From assembly GCA_900548185.1 (NCBI GenBank), contig URJJ01000024.1, forward strand, positions 1-43,215: a DNA stretch of 43,215 nucleotides. The letters are read 5' to 3'. Below are positions 16,431 to 25,282 of this stretch, piece after piece. Every line of letters begins with the position of its first letter. Positions within the stretch are counted from its first letter, which is position 1. The position numbers and the translations under genes are program-made. The notes under the pieces were generated by a model that was given only the letters and a program-made list of their open reading frames with translations, was not told the origin of the DNA and ran no database searches. The DNA comes from an uncultured Opitutales bacterium. Its GTDB lineage: Bacteria > Verrucomicrobiota > Verrucomicrobiia > Opitutales > Intestinicryptomonadaceae.

Positions 16431-18023
16431 ATGAAGTATATTTTTATCACAGGCGGCGTAGTTTCTTCGCTGGGCAAAGGGCTGACTTCCGGCGCGCTCG
16501 GGGCGCTTTTGGAGACCCGCGGGCTGAAGGTCAGAATCCAGAAATTCGACCCGTACCTCAACGTGGACCCCGGCACCATGAGCCCGTTCCAGCACGGCGA
16601 AGTGTACGTGCTCGACGACGGGGCGGAAACCGACCTCGACCTTGGGCACTACGAGCGCTTTACAAGCGGGGTCCTCAGCCGCTTCAACAACCTCACTTCC
16701 GGACAGGTGTACGAATCCGTCATCCAGAAGGAGCGGAGGGGGGACTACCTCGGGAAGACCGTGCAGGTCATTCCCCACGTCACAAACGAGATAAAGGCCA
16801 GGCTCTACGAGGCAAGCAGGGATGTTGACGTGCTCATAACGGAGCTTGGCGGAACCACCGGGGACATCGAGGGGCTCCCGTTTTTGGAGGCCCTCAGGCA
16901 GTTTTCCCTGGAAGTTGGCAAGGAGAACGTGCTTTTCATACACGTTACCCTCATACCCTACCTGAAGGCCGCCGGCGAGCTAAAGACGAAGCCCTCCCAG
17001 CAGAGCGTCGCAAAGCTCCGCGAAATAGGCATACAGCCGGACATACTCGTGTGCCGCACCGAGCACCCGATAACCCCCGACATGCGCCAGAAGCTTTCGA
17101 TGTTCTGCAACGTCGAGCTCAAAGCCGTGATAGAGGAGCAGGACGTTGAAACCTCGATATACGAGCTTCCGATGGCGCTGGCTTCCGAAGGCATGGACCA
17201 GCTCGTGGTCGACAAGCTCCGCATACAGGCCCAGCCCAGCGACATGTCCAACTGGAACGACATCGTCCGCAAGATAAAATTTCCCAAAAAGCACGCGAAA
17301 ATCGCTGTTGTAGGCAAGTATATAGACCTTCAGGACGCGTACAAATCCATATACGAGGCTCTGGCACACGCCGGCATAGGCAACGACTGCAAGGTCGACA
17401 TACTCAGGGTTGATTCCGAGGACATCGAGCGCGACGGCGCCGAACAGTACCTGAAGGGCGTGGGCGGCATACTGATACCCGGCGGATTCGGCGACCGCGG
17501 GATAGAGGGCAAAATCCTCGCGGCAAAGTACGCCCGCGAAAACGGGATACCGTATTTTGGCATATGCCTTGGCATGCAGATTTTGGTAATAGAGTACGCC
17601 AGGAACGTTCTGGGCCTCGAAGGGGCAAATTCCATGGAGTTTGACCCCGATACACGCTTCCCCGTAATTTCAATGATGGAGGAGCAGAAGCACCTCGTGG
17701 ACAAGGGCGCCACCATGCGTCTGGGCGCGTACCGCTGCGAGCTTTCGGAGGGGTCCCTCGCCTTTGAAGCCTACGGCAAAAAGGAGATAAGCGAACGCCA
17801 CCGCCACCGCTATGAATTCAACAACGACTACCGCGAACAGCTTTTGAAGTCGGGCCTGAGAATAGGCGGCATCAATAAGAAGCGCGATCTCGTGGAGATA
17901 GCGGAGGTTCCGAACCATCCGTGGATGGTGGGTGTGCAGTTCCATCCGGAATTCAAGTCAAAGCCGCTGGTCCCGCATCCGCTCTTTATGGAATTTGTAA
18001 AAAATTCCGTTAGAAAAGACTGA
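16431..18023 (+). CDS. pyrG: CTP synthase (glutamine hydrolysing)
   Basis: PyrG converts UTP to CTP using ATP and ammonia from glutamine, the last step of de novo pyrimidine nucleotide synthesis. The 530-residue protein has the N-terminal synthetase domain (FITGGVVSSLGKGL, KFDPYLNVDPGTMSP, HGEVYVLDDGAE) and the C-terminal class I glutamine amidotransferase domain. The latter shows IPGGFGDRG, then GICLGMQ with the nucleophilic Cys, and VQFHPEF with the catalytic His and Glu. Both domains are complete and the length is normal. The start codon ATG 16431 has little Shine-Dalgarno sequence. It is transcribed alone, is divergent from rpsU and ends in a clear terminator. Ndk, nearby, acts on the same nucleotide pool. 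Confidence 0.98.
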   Translation: MKYIFITGGVVSSLGKGLTSGALGALLETRGLKVRIQKFDPYLNVDPGTMSPFQHGEVYVLDDGAETDLDLGHYERFTSGVLSRFNNLTSGQVYESVIQKERRGDYLGKTVQVIPHVTNEIKARLYEASRDVDVLITELGGTTGDIEGLPFLEALRQFSLEVGKENVLFIHVTLIPYLKAAGELKTKPSQQSVAKLREIGIQPDILVCRTEHPITPDMRQKLSMFCNVELKAVIEEQDVETSIYELPMALASEGMDQLVVDKLRIQAQPSDMSNWNDIVRKIKFPKKHAKIAVVGKYIDLQDAYKSIYEALAHAGIGNDCKVDILRVDSEDIERDGAEQYLKGVGGILIPGGFGDRGIEGKILAAKYARENGIPYFGICLGMQILVIEYARNVLGLEGANSMEFDPDTRFPVISMMEEQKHLVDKGATMRLGAYRCELSEGSLAFEAYGKKEISERHRHRYEFNNDYREQLLKSGLRIGGINKKRDLVEIAEVPNHPWMVGVQFHPEFKSKPLVPHPLFMEFVKNSVRKD

Positions 18024-18044
18024 TTTTAAGCGTTTTTTCATTTG

Positions 18045-18083
18045 AAAGGCTCCGTGCGGCATTTGTCTTGCGGAGCCTTTTTC
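18045..18083 (+). terminator. rho-independent terminator of pyrG
   Basis: AAGGCTCCG and CGGAGCCTT form a 9-bp stem around a 16-base loop, followed by TTTT. It starts about 20 bases downstream of the pyrG stop. Confidence 0.88.
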
Positions 18084-18584
18084 ATGCATTTGCAGAAACC
18101 CTCCCGGAACTTGCATGGATTTTTTTATGGCTCTGGCGCAGATGAGGGAAGGGGAGGCGGATTCTTAAATGAAATTTTATGCGGATGAGGAAAGCCCGCC
18201 CGGCCTGCCGCGAAACGCCGCGCGCTTTTCGTTTCTTTCCGGGCATTCTAATCTATTCTAAGTGCATTTTTATTGTGCGGCGGTTAAATTGGCTTGCGCG
18301 GCGCTTTTTGGCATTGCCTGAAATGATTTGGGCGGAGGCATCCCGTCTGCCGGCACAATTCTTTTCCGCCTGAAAATGGGAGCGAAGCCGGTTCCCTCCG
18401 TTGTCCTGCGCGGCTTTAAGTTGAGATTCAGTCCGGCATTTGCCGCCGCTTTAAGCGCCCGGCTTTGCCGCAGCCAGCAACTCTGGCGGCCCGGATGCCC
18501 CTGGCGCATTTTATTTCAAATACGCCTTGCAAAGGGGCTTCCGGGAGACGGCCGGAATTTTCCCGGGCATTGCGCGCCGCGCTT
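18084..18584. other. non-coding gap between pyrG and sppA
   Basis: Both flanking genes are read towards this gap. It contains one dispersed repeat (18127-18265). The remaining 320 bases hold no supported gene and no further clear terminator. Confidence 0.6.
18127..18265 (+). repeat. dispersed intergenic repeat, copy 6
   Basis: This is a forward-orientation copy. It starts CTCTGGCGCAGATGAGGGAA, carries GGCGGATTCTTAAATGAAAT, then the core CCTGCCGCGAAACGCCGCGC, and ends CGGGCATTCTAATCTATTC. It occupies the gap between two convergent genes. Confidence 0.85.
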
Positions 18585-20396
18585 TCAGTCTTCAATTTCC
18601 AGTAAAAACGGCTGCTGGGCCCGGATTACGGCGCGGTTTTCCAAAGTTTTTAAGGCTTTTTCCGCGTCTGAAAACGCGTCGGGAATGAGCGCGGAGCGTA
18701 TTTTTGCAAACGGCGTCCCCGAATACGAGAGCGAAACAAGCATTTCCCCTATGGTGGGGTTTGCCGGATACTGCTCGACTTCGGCGTCTTTGGCCGACTC
18801 CATTCCGGCTTCTCTGGCGCAGATTTCAAGCGCGCTCGAAAGGCCGCCTATTTCGTCGAAAAGCCCCGTCCCCTCGACGGCGGAGGCCAGCCAAACGCGC
18901 CCTTCGGCGAGCTTTTGCACCTCTTTTGCGGGCATTTTCCGGCCGGAGGCCACAGTGTCTATGAATTTTTCGTAAGTGGCGTCAACGAGCCTTTGGATTG
19001 CCGCCTCCTCCTCGGCGTTTAGGGGCCTTGAAAACGAATCCATGTCGGCGAATTTTGAAGTGCGCACGCCGTCGAATGTAATCCCGAAGCCGGATGCGAG
19101 CTTTCCCCCGGAAAGCTTCATGCCGAAAACGCCTATTGAACCGGTCAGCGTGTTTTGCTGGGACACTATTTTGGTCGCGGCCGACGCAATCCAGTACGCC
19201 CCGCTTGCGGCCGAAGCCCCGAACGAGGCGACGACCGGCTTCTCTGCGGCCAGAAGCTCGATTTCGCGGCGTATCTGCTCGCTTGCGTATGCGCTTCCGC
19301 CGGGGCTGTCTATGCGCAGCACAACTCCCCTTATCCCGTCGTCGTCGCGCAGCGAGCGTATGAGCGGGCAGTAGAATTCTGACGACACCGCGCCGGATTC
19401 CCGCGCGAACCCGTCCACGATTTCGCCCGAAAGGTAGAGGATTGCTATGGCGTCGCCCAATCTTGGCTTTGCGCCGCCGAACGCGTTTTGCTCCGCAGGG
19501 TAGGACAGGAGGTCGGTCTGGCGGAATGAGCCGATGGACGGGTCGTCGCCTGCGATTTCCGACATTTTCGATATGAATTCGTCGCGGTATGCGGCGACGT
19601 CGGCAAACCCCGCCTTCACGGCCTCTTCAGCCGTCATTATTCCCTTTTTGTCCGCAGCCGCTTCCAGGTCTTCCAGCGGGATTTCGCGTGCTGACGAAAT
19701 TTTTTCGAGGATGTTGCGCCAAATTCCGGAGGCTATTTCGGCTGCGGCCTCCCTGCTTTCCGGCGACATTTTGTCGGAGGTGAAGGTTTCGCCGAAGCTC
19801 TTGTATTTCCCAGCCTTTATGACTTGCGCGTCCACGCCGTACTTTTTCAGGGCGTTGCCGAGAAAAACGCCGTTTAGCGCCACGCCCCTGAACTCGAAGT
19901 CGCTCATGGGGTTTATGAAAATCTCGGTCGCGGCGCTTGCCAGATAGTAGTCCTTGAGCGTCGGGTTTTCGAGATAGGCGAACACCGGCTTTGCGGACTC
20001 CCTGAAATATTCCAGATGCGCCCGGAGCTCCGAAGCCTGCGCGAGCGTCGTGCCGGAGCCCGAAAACGAGCCTTTGAGGATTATGCCTGAAACCGCGTCG
20101 TCGGAGGCCGCCTCAATTATTCTGGAGCATGCGTCGTATATGCTGAGGCCCTTTCCTCCGTCGAGGAGCAGGGCGGAAAACCTGTCCGTGGAAGTTGGCG
20201 CCTCCGCGATTGGGGCGGAGAGGTCGACTACCAGAAAGCCGCCTGAAAACGGGGCCTGTTCGGCGCGCCTTGCGCCGTTTATCGCCGTTGAAATCCCCGC
20301 GAGGCTTGAAACGAAAAATATGATGGCCGACGCCGCGCATCCGCACCCGGCGGCCATTCCGCAGCAGCTTGCCAGAACCTGCCTTATAAAATTCAT
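18585..20396 (-). CDS. sppA: signal peptide peptidase SppA, 67-kDa type
   Basis: SppA is a membrane-anchored serine protease that degrades cleaved signal peptides, using a Ser-Lys dyad built from two tandem domains. The 603-residue sequence starts with one N-terminal hydrophobic segment (residues ~8-38). The first domain supplies the lysine in GKYKSFGETF (Lys199 by position). The second domain supplies the nucleophile in SAASGAYWIAS (Ser398), preceded by VVLRIDSPGGSAYASEQI. Both parts match the long SppA type of E. coli rather than the single-domain type. The gene is read on the minus strand and ends in a gap; the RmlD-like gene ends 44 bases upstream of its start. The two may be co-transcribed, but no functional link is evident. 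Confidence 0.95.
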   Translation of the reverse strand: MNFIRQVLASCCGMAAGCGCAASAIIFFVSSLAGISTAINGARRAEQAPFSGGFLVVDLSAPIAEAPTSTDRFSALLLDGGKGLSIYDACSRIIEAASDDAVSGIILKGSFSGSGTTLAQASELRAHLEYFRESAKPVFAYLENPTLKDYYLASAATEIFINPMSDFEFRGVALNGVFLGNALKKYGVDAQVIKAGKYKSFGETFTSDKMSPESREAAAEIASGIWRNILEKISSAREIPLEDLEAAADKKGIMTAEEAVKAGFADVAAYRDEFISKMSEIAGDDPSIGSFRQTDLLSYPAEQNAFGGAKPRLGDAIAILYLSGEIVDGFARESGAVSSEFYCPLIRSLRDDDGIRGVVLRIDSPGGSAYASEQIRREIELLAAEKPVVASFGASAASGAYWIASAATKIVSQQNTLTGSIGVFGMKLSGGKLASGFGITFDGVRTSKFADMDSFSRPLNAEEEAAIQRLVDATYEKFIDTVASGRKMPAKEVQKLAEGRVWLASAVEGTGLFDEIGGLSSALEICAREAGMESAKDAEVEQYPANPTIGEMLVSLSYSGTPFAKIRSALIPDAFSDAEKALKTLENRAVIRAQQPFLLEIED

Positions 20397-20439
20397 ATGC
20401 TGTGGCCTTTCGGCATGGGTTTTTGTTTTTTTGGAAGAA

Positions 20440-21372
20440 TCAGAGCTTGTAGCGCTTCACCTGCCTCCGGCCCGTCTCATTTTCATACCACTGGGCGCAG
20501 GCGTCCGGGACCTTCATTTCAAGCAGCAGCTCGCTGAAGGGCGACGAGGGGGTTTTCACCTTGTCGGCCAGGCACGACATGTCGAGGGTAAAGTCGCGCC
20601 TTTCGGGAAGCGAGGCGCGCTCTATGTGCTTTTCGGGGTCGAGGCCGAAAAATTCGCATATGCCGACGCCCGCTTCGTAGTAGGAAAGGGAGTCCAGGCC
20701 GCAGTAGTGGTATATCCCGCTTATGTTTGGGCGTTCGGCGAGCTCCACGAGCAGATCGGCGAGCCGCCCGGCCGAGAGGAAGCGCTTGATTTCGTTGTCG
20801 TTTAGCCTTATTTTCCGGCCCTGGGCCCATGTGGAGAAGAGCTTTTCGTTGAAGGAGCGCCTGCCGCTCGGGCCGTTGCCGCACACGTGAGAAATTCTGA
20901 GGACAACCGACAGCGGGGCCGCGTATTTCAGCACGGCCTTTTCCGCCAGAAGCTTGGTCTGCCCGTACAGGTTTGCGGGGGAGGGCACGTCGGTATTTTT
21001 GTACGGGGCTGCCGTGCCGTCGAACACCATGTCGGTTGAAAGGTGTATGAGCCTTGCGCTCACATGGTTTGCGAGCTGCGCGAGGCGCTCCGGCATGACG
21101 GCGTTCATGAGGTTCGCCCGCGCGGGGTCGGCGTCGACTTCAAGCGGGCGGGACATGGCCGCGCAGTTTACGATGGCGTCGGGAAAGCGGTCTATGACGA
21201 GCCTCTCCAGCGCGCGCGTGTCGGTGAGGTCCGTCCTCACGACTTCGACCCCGGCCGGAGCCGCAAAATCCGACGAATTGCAAAGGGCCGCGACCTTGTG
21301 CCCGCGCCTTACCGCCGACTCGACAAAATTGGACCCCACCAGTCCCGAGGCCCCCGTACAAATTATCTGCAT
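20440..21372 (-). CDS. RmlD-like NAD(P)-dependent sugar-nucleotide reductase
   Basis: This is an extended short-chain dehydrogenase/reductase of the dTDP-4-dehydrorhamnose reductase type. Visible are the N-terminal GASGLVGSNFV nucleotide motif, then DLTD and 'DAIVNCAA'. These are followed by STDMVFDG and the catalytic YGQTK (YxxxK), then RISHVCG. The RmlD family reduces dTDP-4-keto-L-rhamnose to dTDP-rhamnose for surface polysaccharide, but no other rml gene is nearby, so the substrate is uncertain. I chose ATG 21372, which puts the nucleotide motif at the very N-terminus; the open frame runs upstream to a non-ATG start at 21408 with no ribosome site. Length is about 310 residues. It is divergent from hisC, with only 70 bases between them. 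Confidence 0.82.
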   Translation of the reverse strand: MQIICTGASGLVGSNFVESAVRRGHKVAALCNSSDFAAPAGVEVVRTDLTDTRALERLVIDRFPDAIVNCAAMSRPLEVDADPARANLMNAVMPERLAQLANHVSARLIHLSTDMVFDGTAAPYKNTDVPSPANLYGQTKLLAEKAVLKYAAPLSVVLRISHVCGNGPSGRRSFNEKLFSTWAQGRKIRLNDNEIKRFLSAGRLADLLVELAERPNISGIYHYCGLDSLSYYEAGVGICEFFGLDPEKHIERASLPERRDFTLDMSCLADKVKTPSSPFSELLLEMKVPDACAQWYENETGRRQVKRYKL

Positions 21373-21442
21373 GGCAAAAATGATTGTACAATTTATCTGA
21401 ACTTGCAAATAATAAATTCGACGCGATAATCACGGCCCAAGT

Positions 21443-22531
21443 ATGAAAATTGAAAATGTAGTAAGGCCTTCGGTTCTCAAGCAGCCGGTTTACCAGGCGG
21501 GGAAGCCGATAGAGTACGTGGCGCGCGAATTCGGGCTCGACCCGGACGGGATACTCAAGATGGCGTCGAACGAAAACCCCCTCGGCCCCTCGCCCAAGGC
21601 TGTCGAGGCGGTCTCAAAGGCCCTCGGCGGCCTCAATTACTACCCCGACGGTGGCTGCTACGACCTCGGCCGCAAGGTGGCGGCCCGCATGGGGCTCAGC
21701 CCCTCGCAGCTCGTGTTCGGCAACGGCTCAAACGAGGTGATAGAGCTTGTCGCCCACGCCCTGCTGAACCCCGGAGACAACGCCGTTTTCGGCGTGCATT
21801 CCTTCATCGTCTACAAGCTTTCCACCCTCCTCATGGGCGCGGAGTGCAGGGAGGTTCCCATGCCCGGGCTGAGGTACGACTTCCAGATGCTCCTCGACGC
21901 CGTCGACGAAAAGACCAAGGTGGTTTTCGTCGCAAACCCGAACAACCCCACCGGCACCGTCGCGGGGCAGAAGGAGATTGAGGAATTCGTCCGCGCGCTT
22001 CCCGAAGGGGTCGTTTTCTGCTACGACGAAGCCTACTGCGACTTCCAGGACGAGCAGGTCGACATCCGCGGCCTGATAGCCGAGGGCCGGCCCGCGATAG
22101 GCCTGCGCACCTTCTCAAAAATCTACGGCCTTGCGGGGCTCCGCGCGGGCTACGGATACTGCACGGAGGAGCTGGCCGCCCTCATAAACCGCGTGCGCGA
22201 GCCTTTCAACATGAATTCCCTCGCCCAGGTGGGCGCCGCCGCCGCGCTTGACGACTTTGAATTCTACGAAAAAAGCCGGGCCGTCAACAAGGCCGGGCGC
22301 GCCCAGATTGAAAAGCGCTTCGGGGAGCTCGGCCTCGAATACATTTCCGAGGGCGGGAACTTCATCATGGTGAAGGTTCCCGACGCCCTTAAAAAGTTTG
22401 ACGCGCTCCAGCGCGCCGGCGTAATCGTGCGCCCGAACGTGGGCTACGGCCTGCCCGACTGGCTGCGCATCACCATCGGGACGGAGGCTGAAAACGACCG
22501 CTTCCTCTCGGAGTTCTCCCGGCTTTTGTAG
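21443..22531 (+). CDS. hisC: histidinol-phosphate aminotransferase
   Basis: HisC is a PLP-dependent fold-type I aminotransferase that converts imidazole-acetol phosphate to histidinol phosphate in histidine synthesis; relatives act on aromatic amino acids. The 362-residue protein has the family blocks KMASNENPLGPSPKA, YPDGGCYDL, VFGNGSNEVIEL, FVANPNNPTGT, YDEAYCDF and the PLP lysine in TFSKIYGLAGLRAGY (Lys226). The C-terminus carries GLPDWLRITIGT with the substrate-binding Arg. Length is normal. The next gene starts six bases after its stop, so the two are probably one transcript. No other his gene is in the window, which is common outside enteric bacteria. Confidence 0.95.
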   Translation: MKIENVVRPSVLKQPVYQAGKPIEYVAREFGLDPDGILKMASNENPLGPSPKAVEAVSKALGGLNYYPDGGCYDLGRKVAARMGLSPSQLVFGNGSNEVIELVAHALLNPGDNAVFGVHSFIVYKLSTLLMGAECREVPMPGLRYDFQMLLDAVDEKTKVVFVANPNNPTGTVAGQKEIEEFVRALPEGVVFCYDEAYCDFQDEQVDIRGLIAEGRPAIGLRTFSKIYGLAGLRAGYGYCTEELAALINRVREPFNMNSLAQVGAAAALDDFEFYEKSRAVNKAGRAQIEKRFGELGLEYISEGGNFIMVKVPDALKKFDALQRAGVIVRPNVGYGLPDWLRITIGTEAENDRFLSEFSRLL

Positions 22532-22537
22532 GGAAAG

Positions 22538-23848
22538 ATGCCCTCTCCGCTTGCAGGCCTCGCAATAGGCGCCGGCGTCGCGTCGCTTTCGTTTGCGGCA
22601 AACGCGGTGTTTGTCGCGGTTTCCTACTCGGTGGGCGCATTGCGCTTTGAGGCGGCCGGCGGGGCGCAGAAGAAGGGCCTCGGGCGTTTGGAGCTGAGGA
22701 TTCTGGAGAGGTCCAGAAAGGTGGGCGCCTTCTGCGTTCTCGGGATACGGCTCTTTTTGATGCTTGCGGTCTTCGGCATATTCAAAAGCCTGACTTCGGC
22801 CCTCGCCCTCGCGGGAATCGACGCCGGGTTCTGGATTTCGTGCGCCTGCGCCGGCCTGTCTGTCGCGGGGGCGCTGTTTGTCCAGTACGCGTTCTGCGAC
22901 CTCCCCGTTGCGGCCCGCTCCGCCCGCAGCCCCGCGCCGACTTTGCGCCGCTTTTCGAGGCCCTTCATGCTTTTTTACGTGGCCGCCTGGCCGTTTGAGG
23001 CCATGGCGCGCGCGCTGGCCGCGAAGGTGTTCGGCAGGAAGATTTCCGAGGAGGGGGCTTCGTTCGACCACATAGACGTGCTTGTAAAGCTCGGCGCGGA
23101 GGAGGAGGAGTCCGACGAGCTCACGCCCTACACCAAGAAGCTCGTCCGCAATTCGATACGCCTCGCCGAACTCGACATCACAGACGTCATGGTCCCCCGC
23201 AACGCGGTAAAGTATTTCGACATACGCGACTCGGCGGGGGAGAACCTGGAGCTCGCCAGGGAGTGCGGCCACACGCGCTACCCGCTCTGCGACGGCAACC
23301 TGGACAACTGCCTGGGCATAGTCCACATAAAGGACATTTTCCGCGCCATGAACTCCGGCGGCTCCCCCGACCTCATGGCCCTCAAGCGCGGCATAATCCG
23401 CGTGAAGCACGACGACTCGCTTCTGGACGCGCTCTCGAAACTGCGCAAGTACGAGCTGCATATGGCCTTTGTCGAGGACGAGTTCGGCGGCATCATCGGC
23501 ATCCTCACGCTCGACGGCATCCTTGAGGAAATCGTGGGCCAGATAAAGGAGGAGTACGACGACCAGTCCAATTCAATCATCCGCACGGGCAAAAACACGT
23601 ACAAAGTTTCCGGGCTTGCGGCCATACACAACGTGGAGGACTTTCTTGATGTCGATTTTTCCAACGACGAGGTGAGCACTTTCGGCGGCCTCGTCACCCA
23701 GATGCTCGGGCGTTTCCCCGAAAAGGGCGAGAAGCTTTTCCTGCCCGAAATCGGCATGCGCATAACGGTGGACGATGTTGCGGCGCGCAGGGTTGTGGAG
23801 TGCTCTGTCGAGCTGGTGAGCCGGGCGGATGCAAAGCCCCGGCCGTGA
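22538..23848 (+). CDS. CNNM/HlyC-CorC family transporter-associated protein with CBS pair
   Basis: This is a membrane protein of the CNNM/CorC (hemolysin-like) family, whose members are linked to magnesium and cobalt efflux. The 436-residue sequence has an N-terminal DUF21-type region with about four hydrophobic segments (~5-30, 65-90, 95-120, 145-165). A CBS pair follows, seen in DVMVPRNAVKYF, RYPLCDGNLDNCLGIVHIKD, MAFVEDEFGGIIGILTLDG and EEIVGQIKEEYDD. The C-terminal CorC/HlyC domain (about 345-425) contains YKVSGLAAIHNVEDF and TFGGLVTQMLGRFPEKGE. All parts are in the family order. It is downstream of hisC by six bases and probably co-transcribed, although the functions are unrelated. Substrate specificity cannot be told from the sequence. 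Confidence 0.9.
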   Translation: MPSPLAGLAIGAGVASLSFAANAVFVAVSYSVGALRFEAAGGAQKKGLGRLELRILERSRKVGAFCVLGIRLFLMLAVFGIFKSLTSALALAGIDAGFWISCACAGLSVAGALFVQYAFCDLPVAARSARSPAPTLRRFSRPFMLFYVAAWPFEAMARALAAKVFGRKISEEGASFDHIDVLVKLGAEEEESDELTPYTKKLVRNSIRLAELDITDVMVPRNAVKYFDIRDSAGENLELARECGHTRYPLCDGNLDNCLGIVHIKDIFRAMNSGGSPDLMALKRGIIRVKHDDSLLDALSKLRKYELHMAFVEDEFGGIIGILTLDGILEEIVGQIKEEYDDQSNSIIRTGKNTYKVSGLAAIHNVEDFLDVDFSNDEVSTFGGLVTQMLGRFPEKGEKLFLPEIGMRITVDDVAARRVVECSVELVSRADAKPRP

Positions 23849-23910
23849 CGCAGCGCGCAGCATTATTGGCTTGAAAAAGCCGGAACTGCCCCATAGTGTG
23901 GATGTAATTT

Positions 23911-25245
23911 ATGAACGGGGGCATTCCAAGAGGGGGCGTTTTGTTTGAGGCGGAAGTCTGCTGCTCCCGCGGATTTGCCGCCTGCCGCGCCGCAGCGCGG
24001 GAATTTCTTCTTGGGCGCGGCTTCCGCGCAGCCTCGGAAAATCCGGACGCCGCCGAATTTGAATTTTTTCCCGACCCCTCCGGCGAAAGCCCGGGGGAAG
24101 CGCGGACAATGGGGGTTTCGTTTTCCGGAAATTGCGCAAGGGTTTACTGCAAGTTGGGGGGCATCCCGCGCGAAATTTCCGCCGGATTTTTGGAGAGCGA
24201 ATTTTTCGGGCTCGTCGGGGCGGTCTCAATCGCGGCCTCCAGTCTGAGGGCGGACATCCCCTGCCGCGACGCCGGCGCCTGCCGGGCTGCGGCCTGGAGC
24301 TTTCTCTCCCGGCGGGGCTACGCGATTGCAAGGGACTGCGAAAGCCTTGCGGAGTTTGAATACCGCGCGCCGCTTCTGCGAAAGTTTTCCAAAAATCCCG
24401 AGTTTGCTTCGCGCCGGATTGGAATCGCGTTTGACGGGCGCCGCGCCGCAATCTATTGCCTGCCATGCTCGGAAAACCTTTGCGGCTGCCGTTTGGAGGC
24501 GGAGTTTTCGGGGCTTGCGGGAGCTGTTGAAGTGGCGGCGGCGGGCCTTGGCCCTGCGGCTTCCCCGGCGGGGAGGCGCGCGGCGGGCTGCGGCGTTTTG
24601 TCCTGCCTTCTCTTTTTTATTTTTGCGATTGCAGCCTCCATATATTTCGCCGCGCCGGAAAATTTTTCATACTTTCGCCGCGCCGACCCTTCCGGCCCCG
24701 CAATCGCGGACTTGCCGCGTCCGCCTGAAAACGGCGCGGCGGCCGATGTGATGCTTGTCCCGGTTGCCGGCTTCCCCGCGAAGCTCGCCAACGGGATGGC
24801 GGAATGCCTTTCAAAAGATTTGAATTTGAATGTGAAAGTGGGGGAGCCGATGCCGTTTCCGGAGGGTTCCTACAATCCGTCGCGCCGCCAGTATCGCGCG
24901 GAGGCTTTCAGCGGCCCGCTTCTCTCCCACACTGCCGCCGCCCGGGACGCCGAGTGGAACACATTTCGCATAGCTTTGGTTGAAAGCGACATATATATGG
25001 ACTCCGCCCCCGGCCTGCGGTTCGTTTTCAGCGCCTATTCCCCGTCCGGCTGCATGACGCTGGGGACGGCCAGAATGAAATTCAGAGCCTCGGAGGGTTT
25101 TTACAGGCAGAGGATTTTCAAGATTTTGAAGCGCGGGATAGGCAGGGCACACCTGCGAAAGCTCCAAGTTGACGACAAAAAGAGCCTCATGCGCAAAGAT
25201 GTGTCGGGCCTCGAGGATTTGGACGAGATGGGGTTTGAGTTCTGA
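23911..25245 (+). CDS. membrane-anchored protein with duplicated N-terminal module and an apparently inactive archaemetzincin-like domain
   Basis: I did not find a ready name for this 444-residue protein. Residues ~15-112 and ~117-213 are two copies of one module: CRAAAREFLLGRGF and CRAAAWSFLSRRGY align, as do FGLVGAVSIAASSL and SGLAGAVEVAAAGL. One membrane helix follows (about 226-248). Residues 280-444 follow the archaemetzincin pattern: MLVPVAGFPAKLANGM, then SYNPSRRQYRAEAF, then ALVESDIYMDSAPGLRFVFS. The zinc site of that family, HExxHxxGx3Cx4CxM...CxxC, is missing. Where HELGH is expected the sequence reads RGIGR, both Cys before the Met are absent, and the chain stops 17 residues after that Met, just where the last CxxC would begin. 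The archaemetzincin reading is by eye and needs a profile search. No signal peptide is visible, so the orientation is uncertain. Confidence 0.75.
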   Translation: MNGGIPRGGVLFEAEVCCSRGFAACRAAAREFLLGRGFRAASENPDAAEFEFFPDPSGESPGEARTMGVSFSGNCARVYCKLGGIPREISAGFLESEFFGLVGAVSIAASSLRADIPCRDAGACRAAAWSFLSRRGYAIARDCESLAEFEYRAPLLRKFSKNPEFASRRIGIAFDGRRAAIYCLPCSENLCGCRLEAEFSGLAGAVEVAAAGLGPAASPAGRRAAGCGVLSCLLFFIFAIAASIYFAAPENFSYFRRADPSGPAIADLPRPPENGAAADVMLVPVAGFPAKLANGMAECLSKDLNLNVKVGEPMPFPEGSYNPSRRQYRAEAFSGPLLSHTAAARDAEWNTFRIALVESDIYMDSAPGLRFVFSAYSPSGCMTLGTARMKFRASEGFYRQRIFKILKRGIGRAHLRKLQVDDKKSLMRKDVSGLEDLDEMGFEF

Positions 25246-25282
25246 AAAGCCGAAACCCGCTTCATTCAAAATATAGCGCCAT

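Noticed and set aside
20880..20895. CACGTG core resembling parS near 20886
   Set aside because: Only the six-base centre matches; the flanking arms do not.
22115..23461. 448-codon open frame on the minus strand
   Set aside because: It is antisense to hisC and the CNNM-type gene, both clearly recognised; composition is His/Arg/Gly-biased, as in shadow frames.
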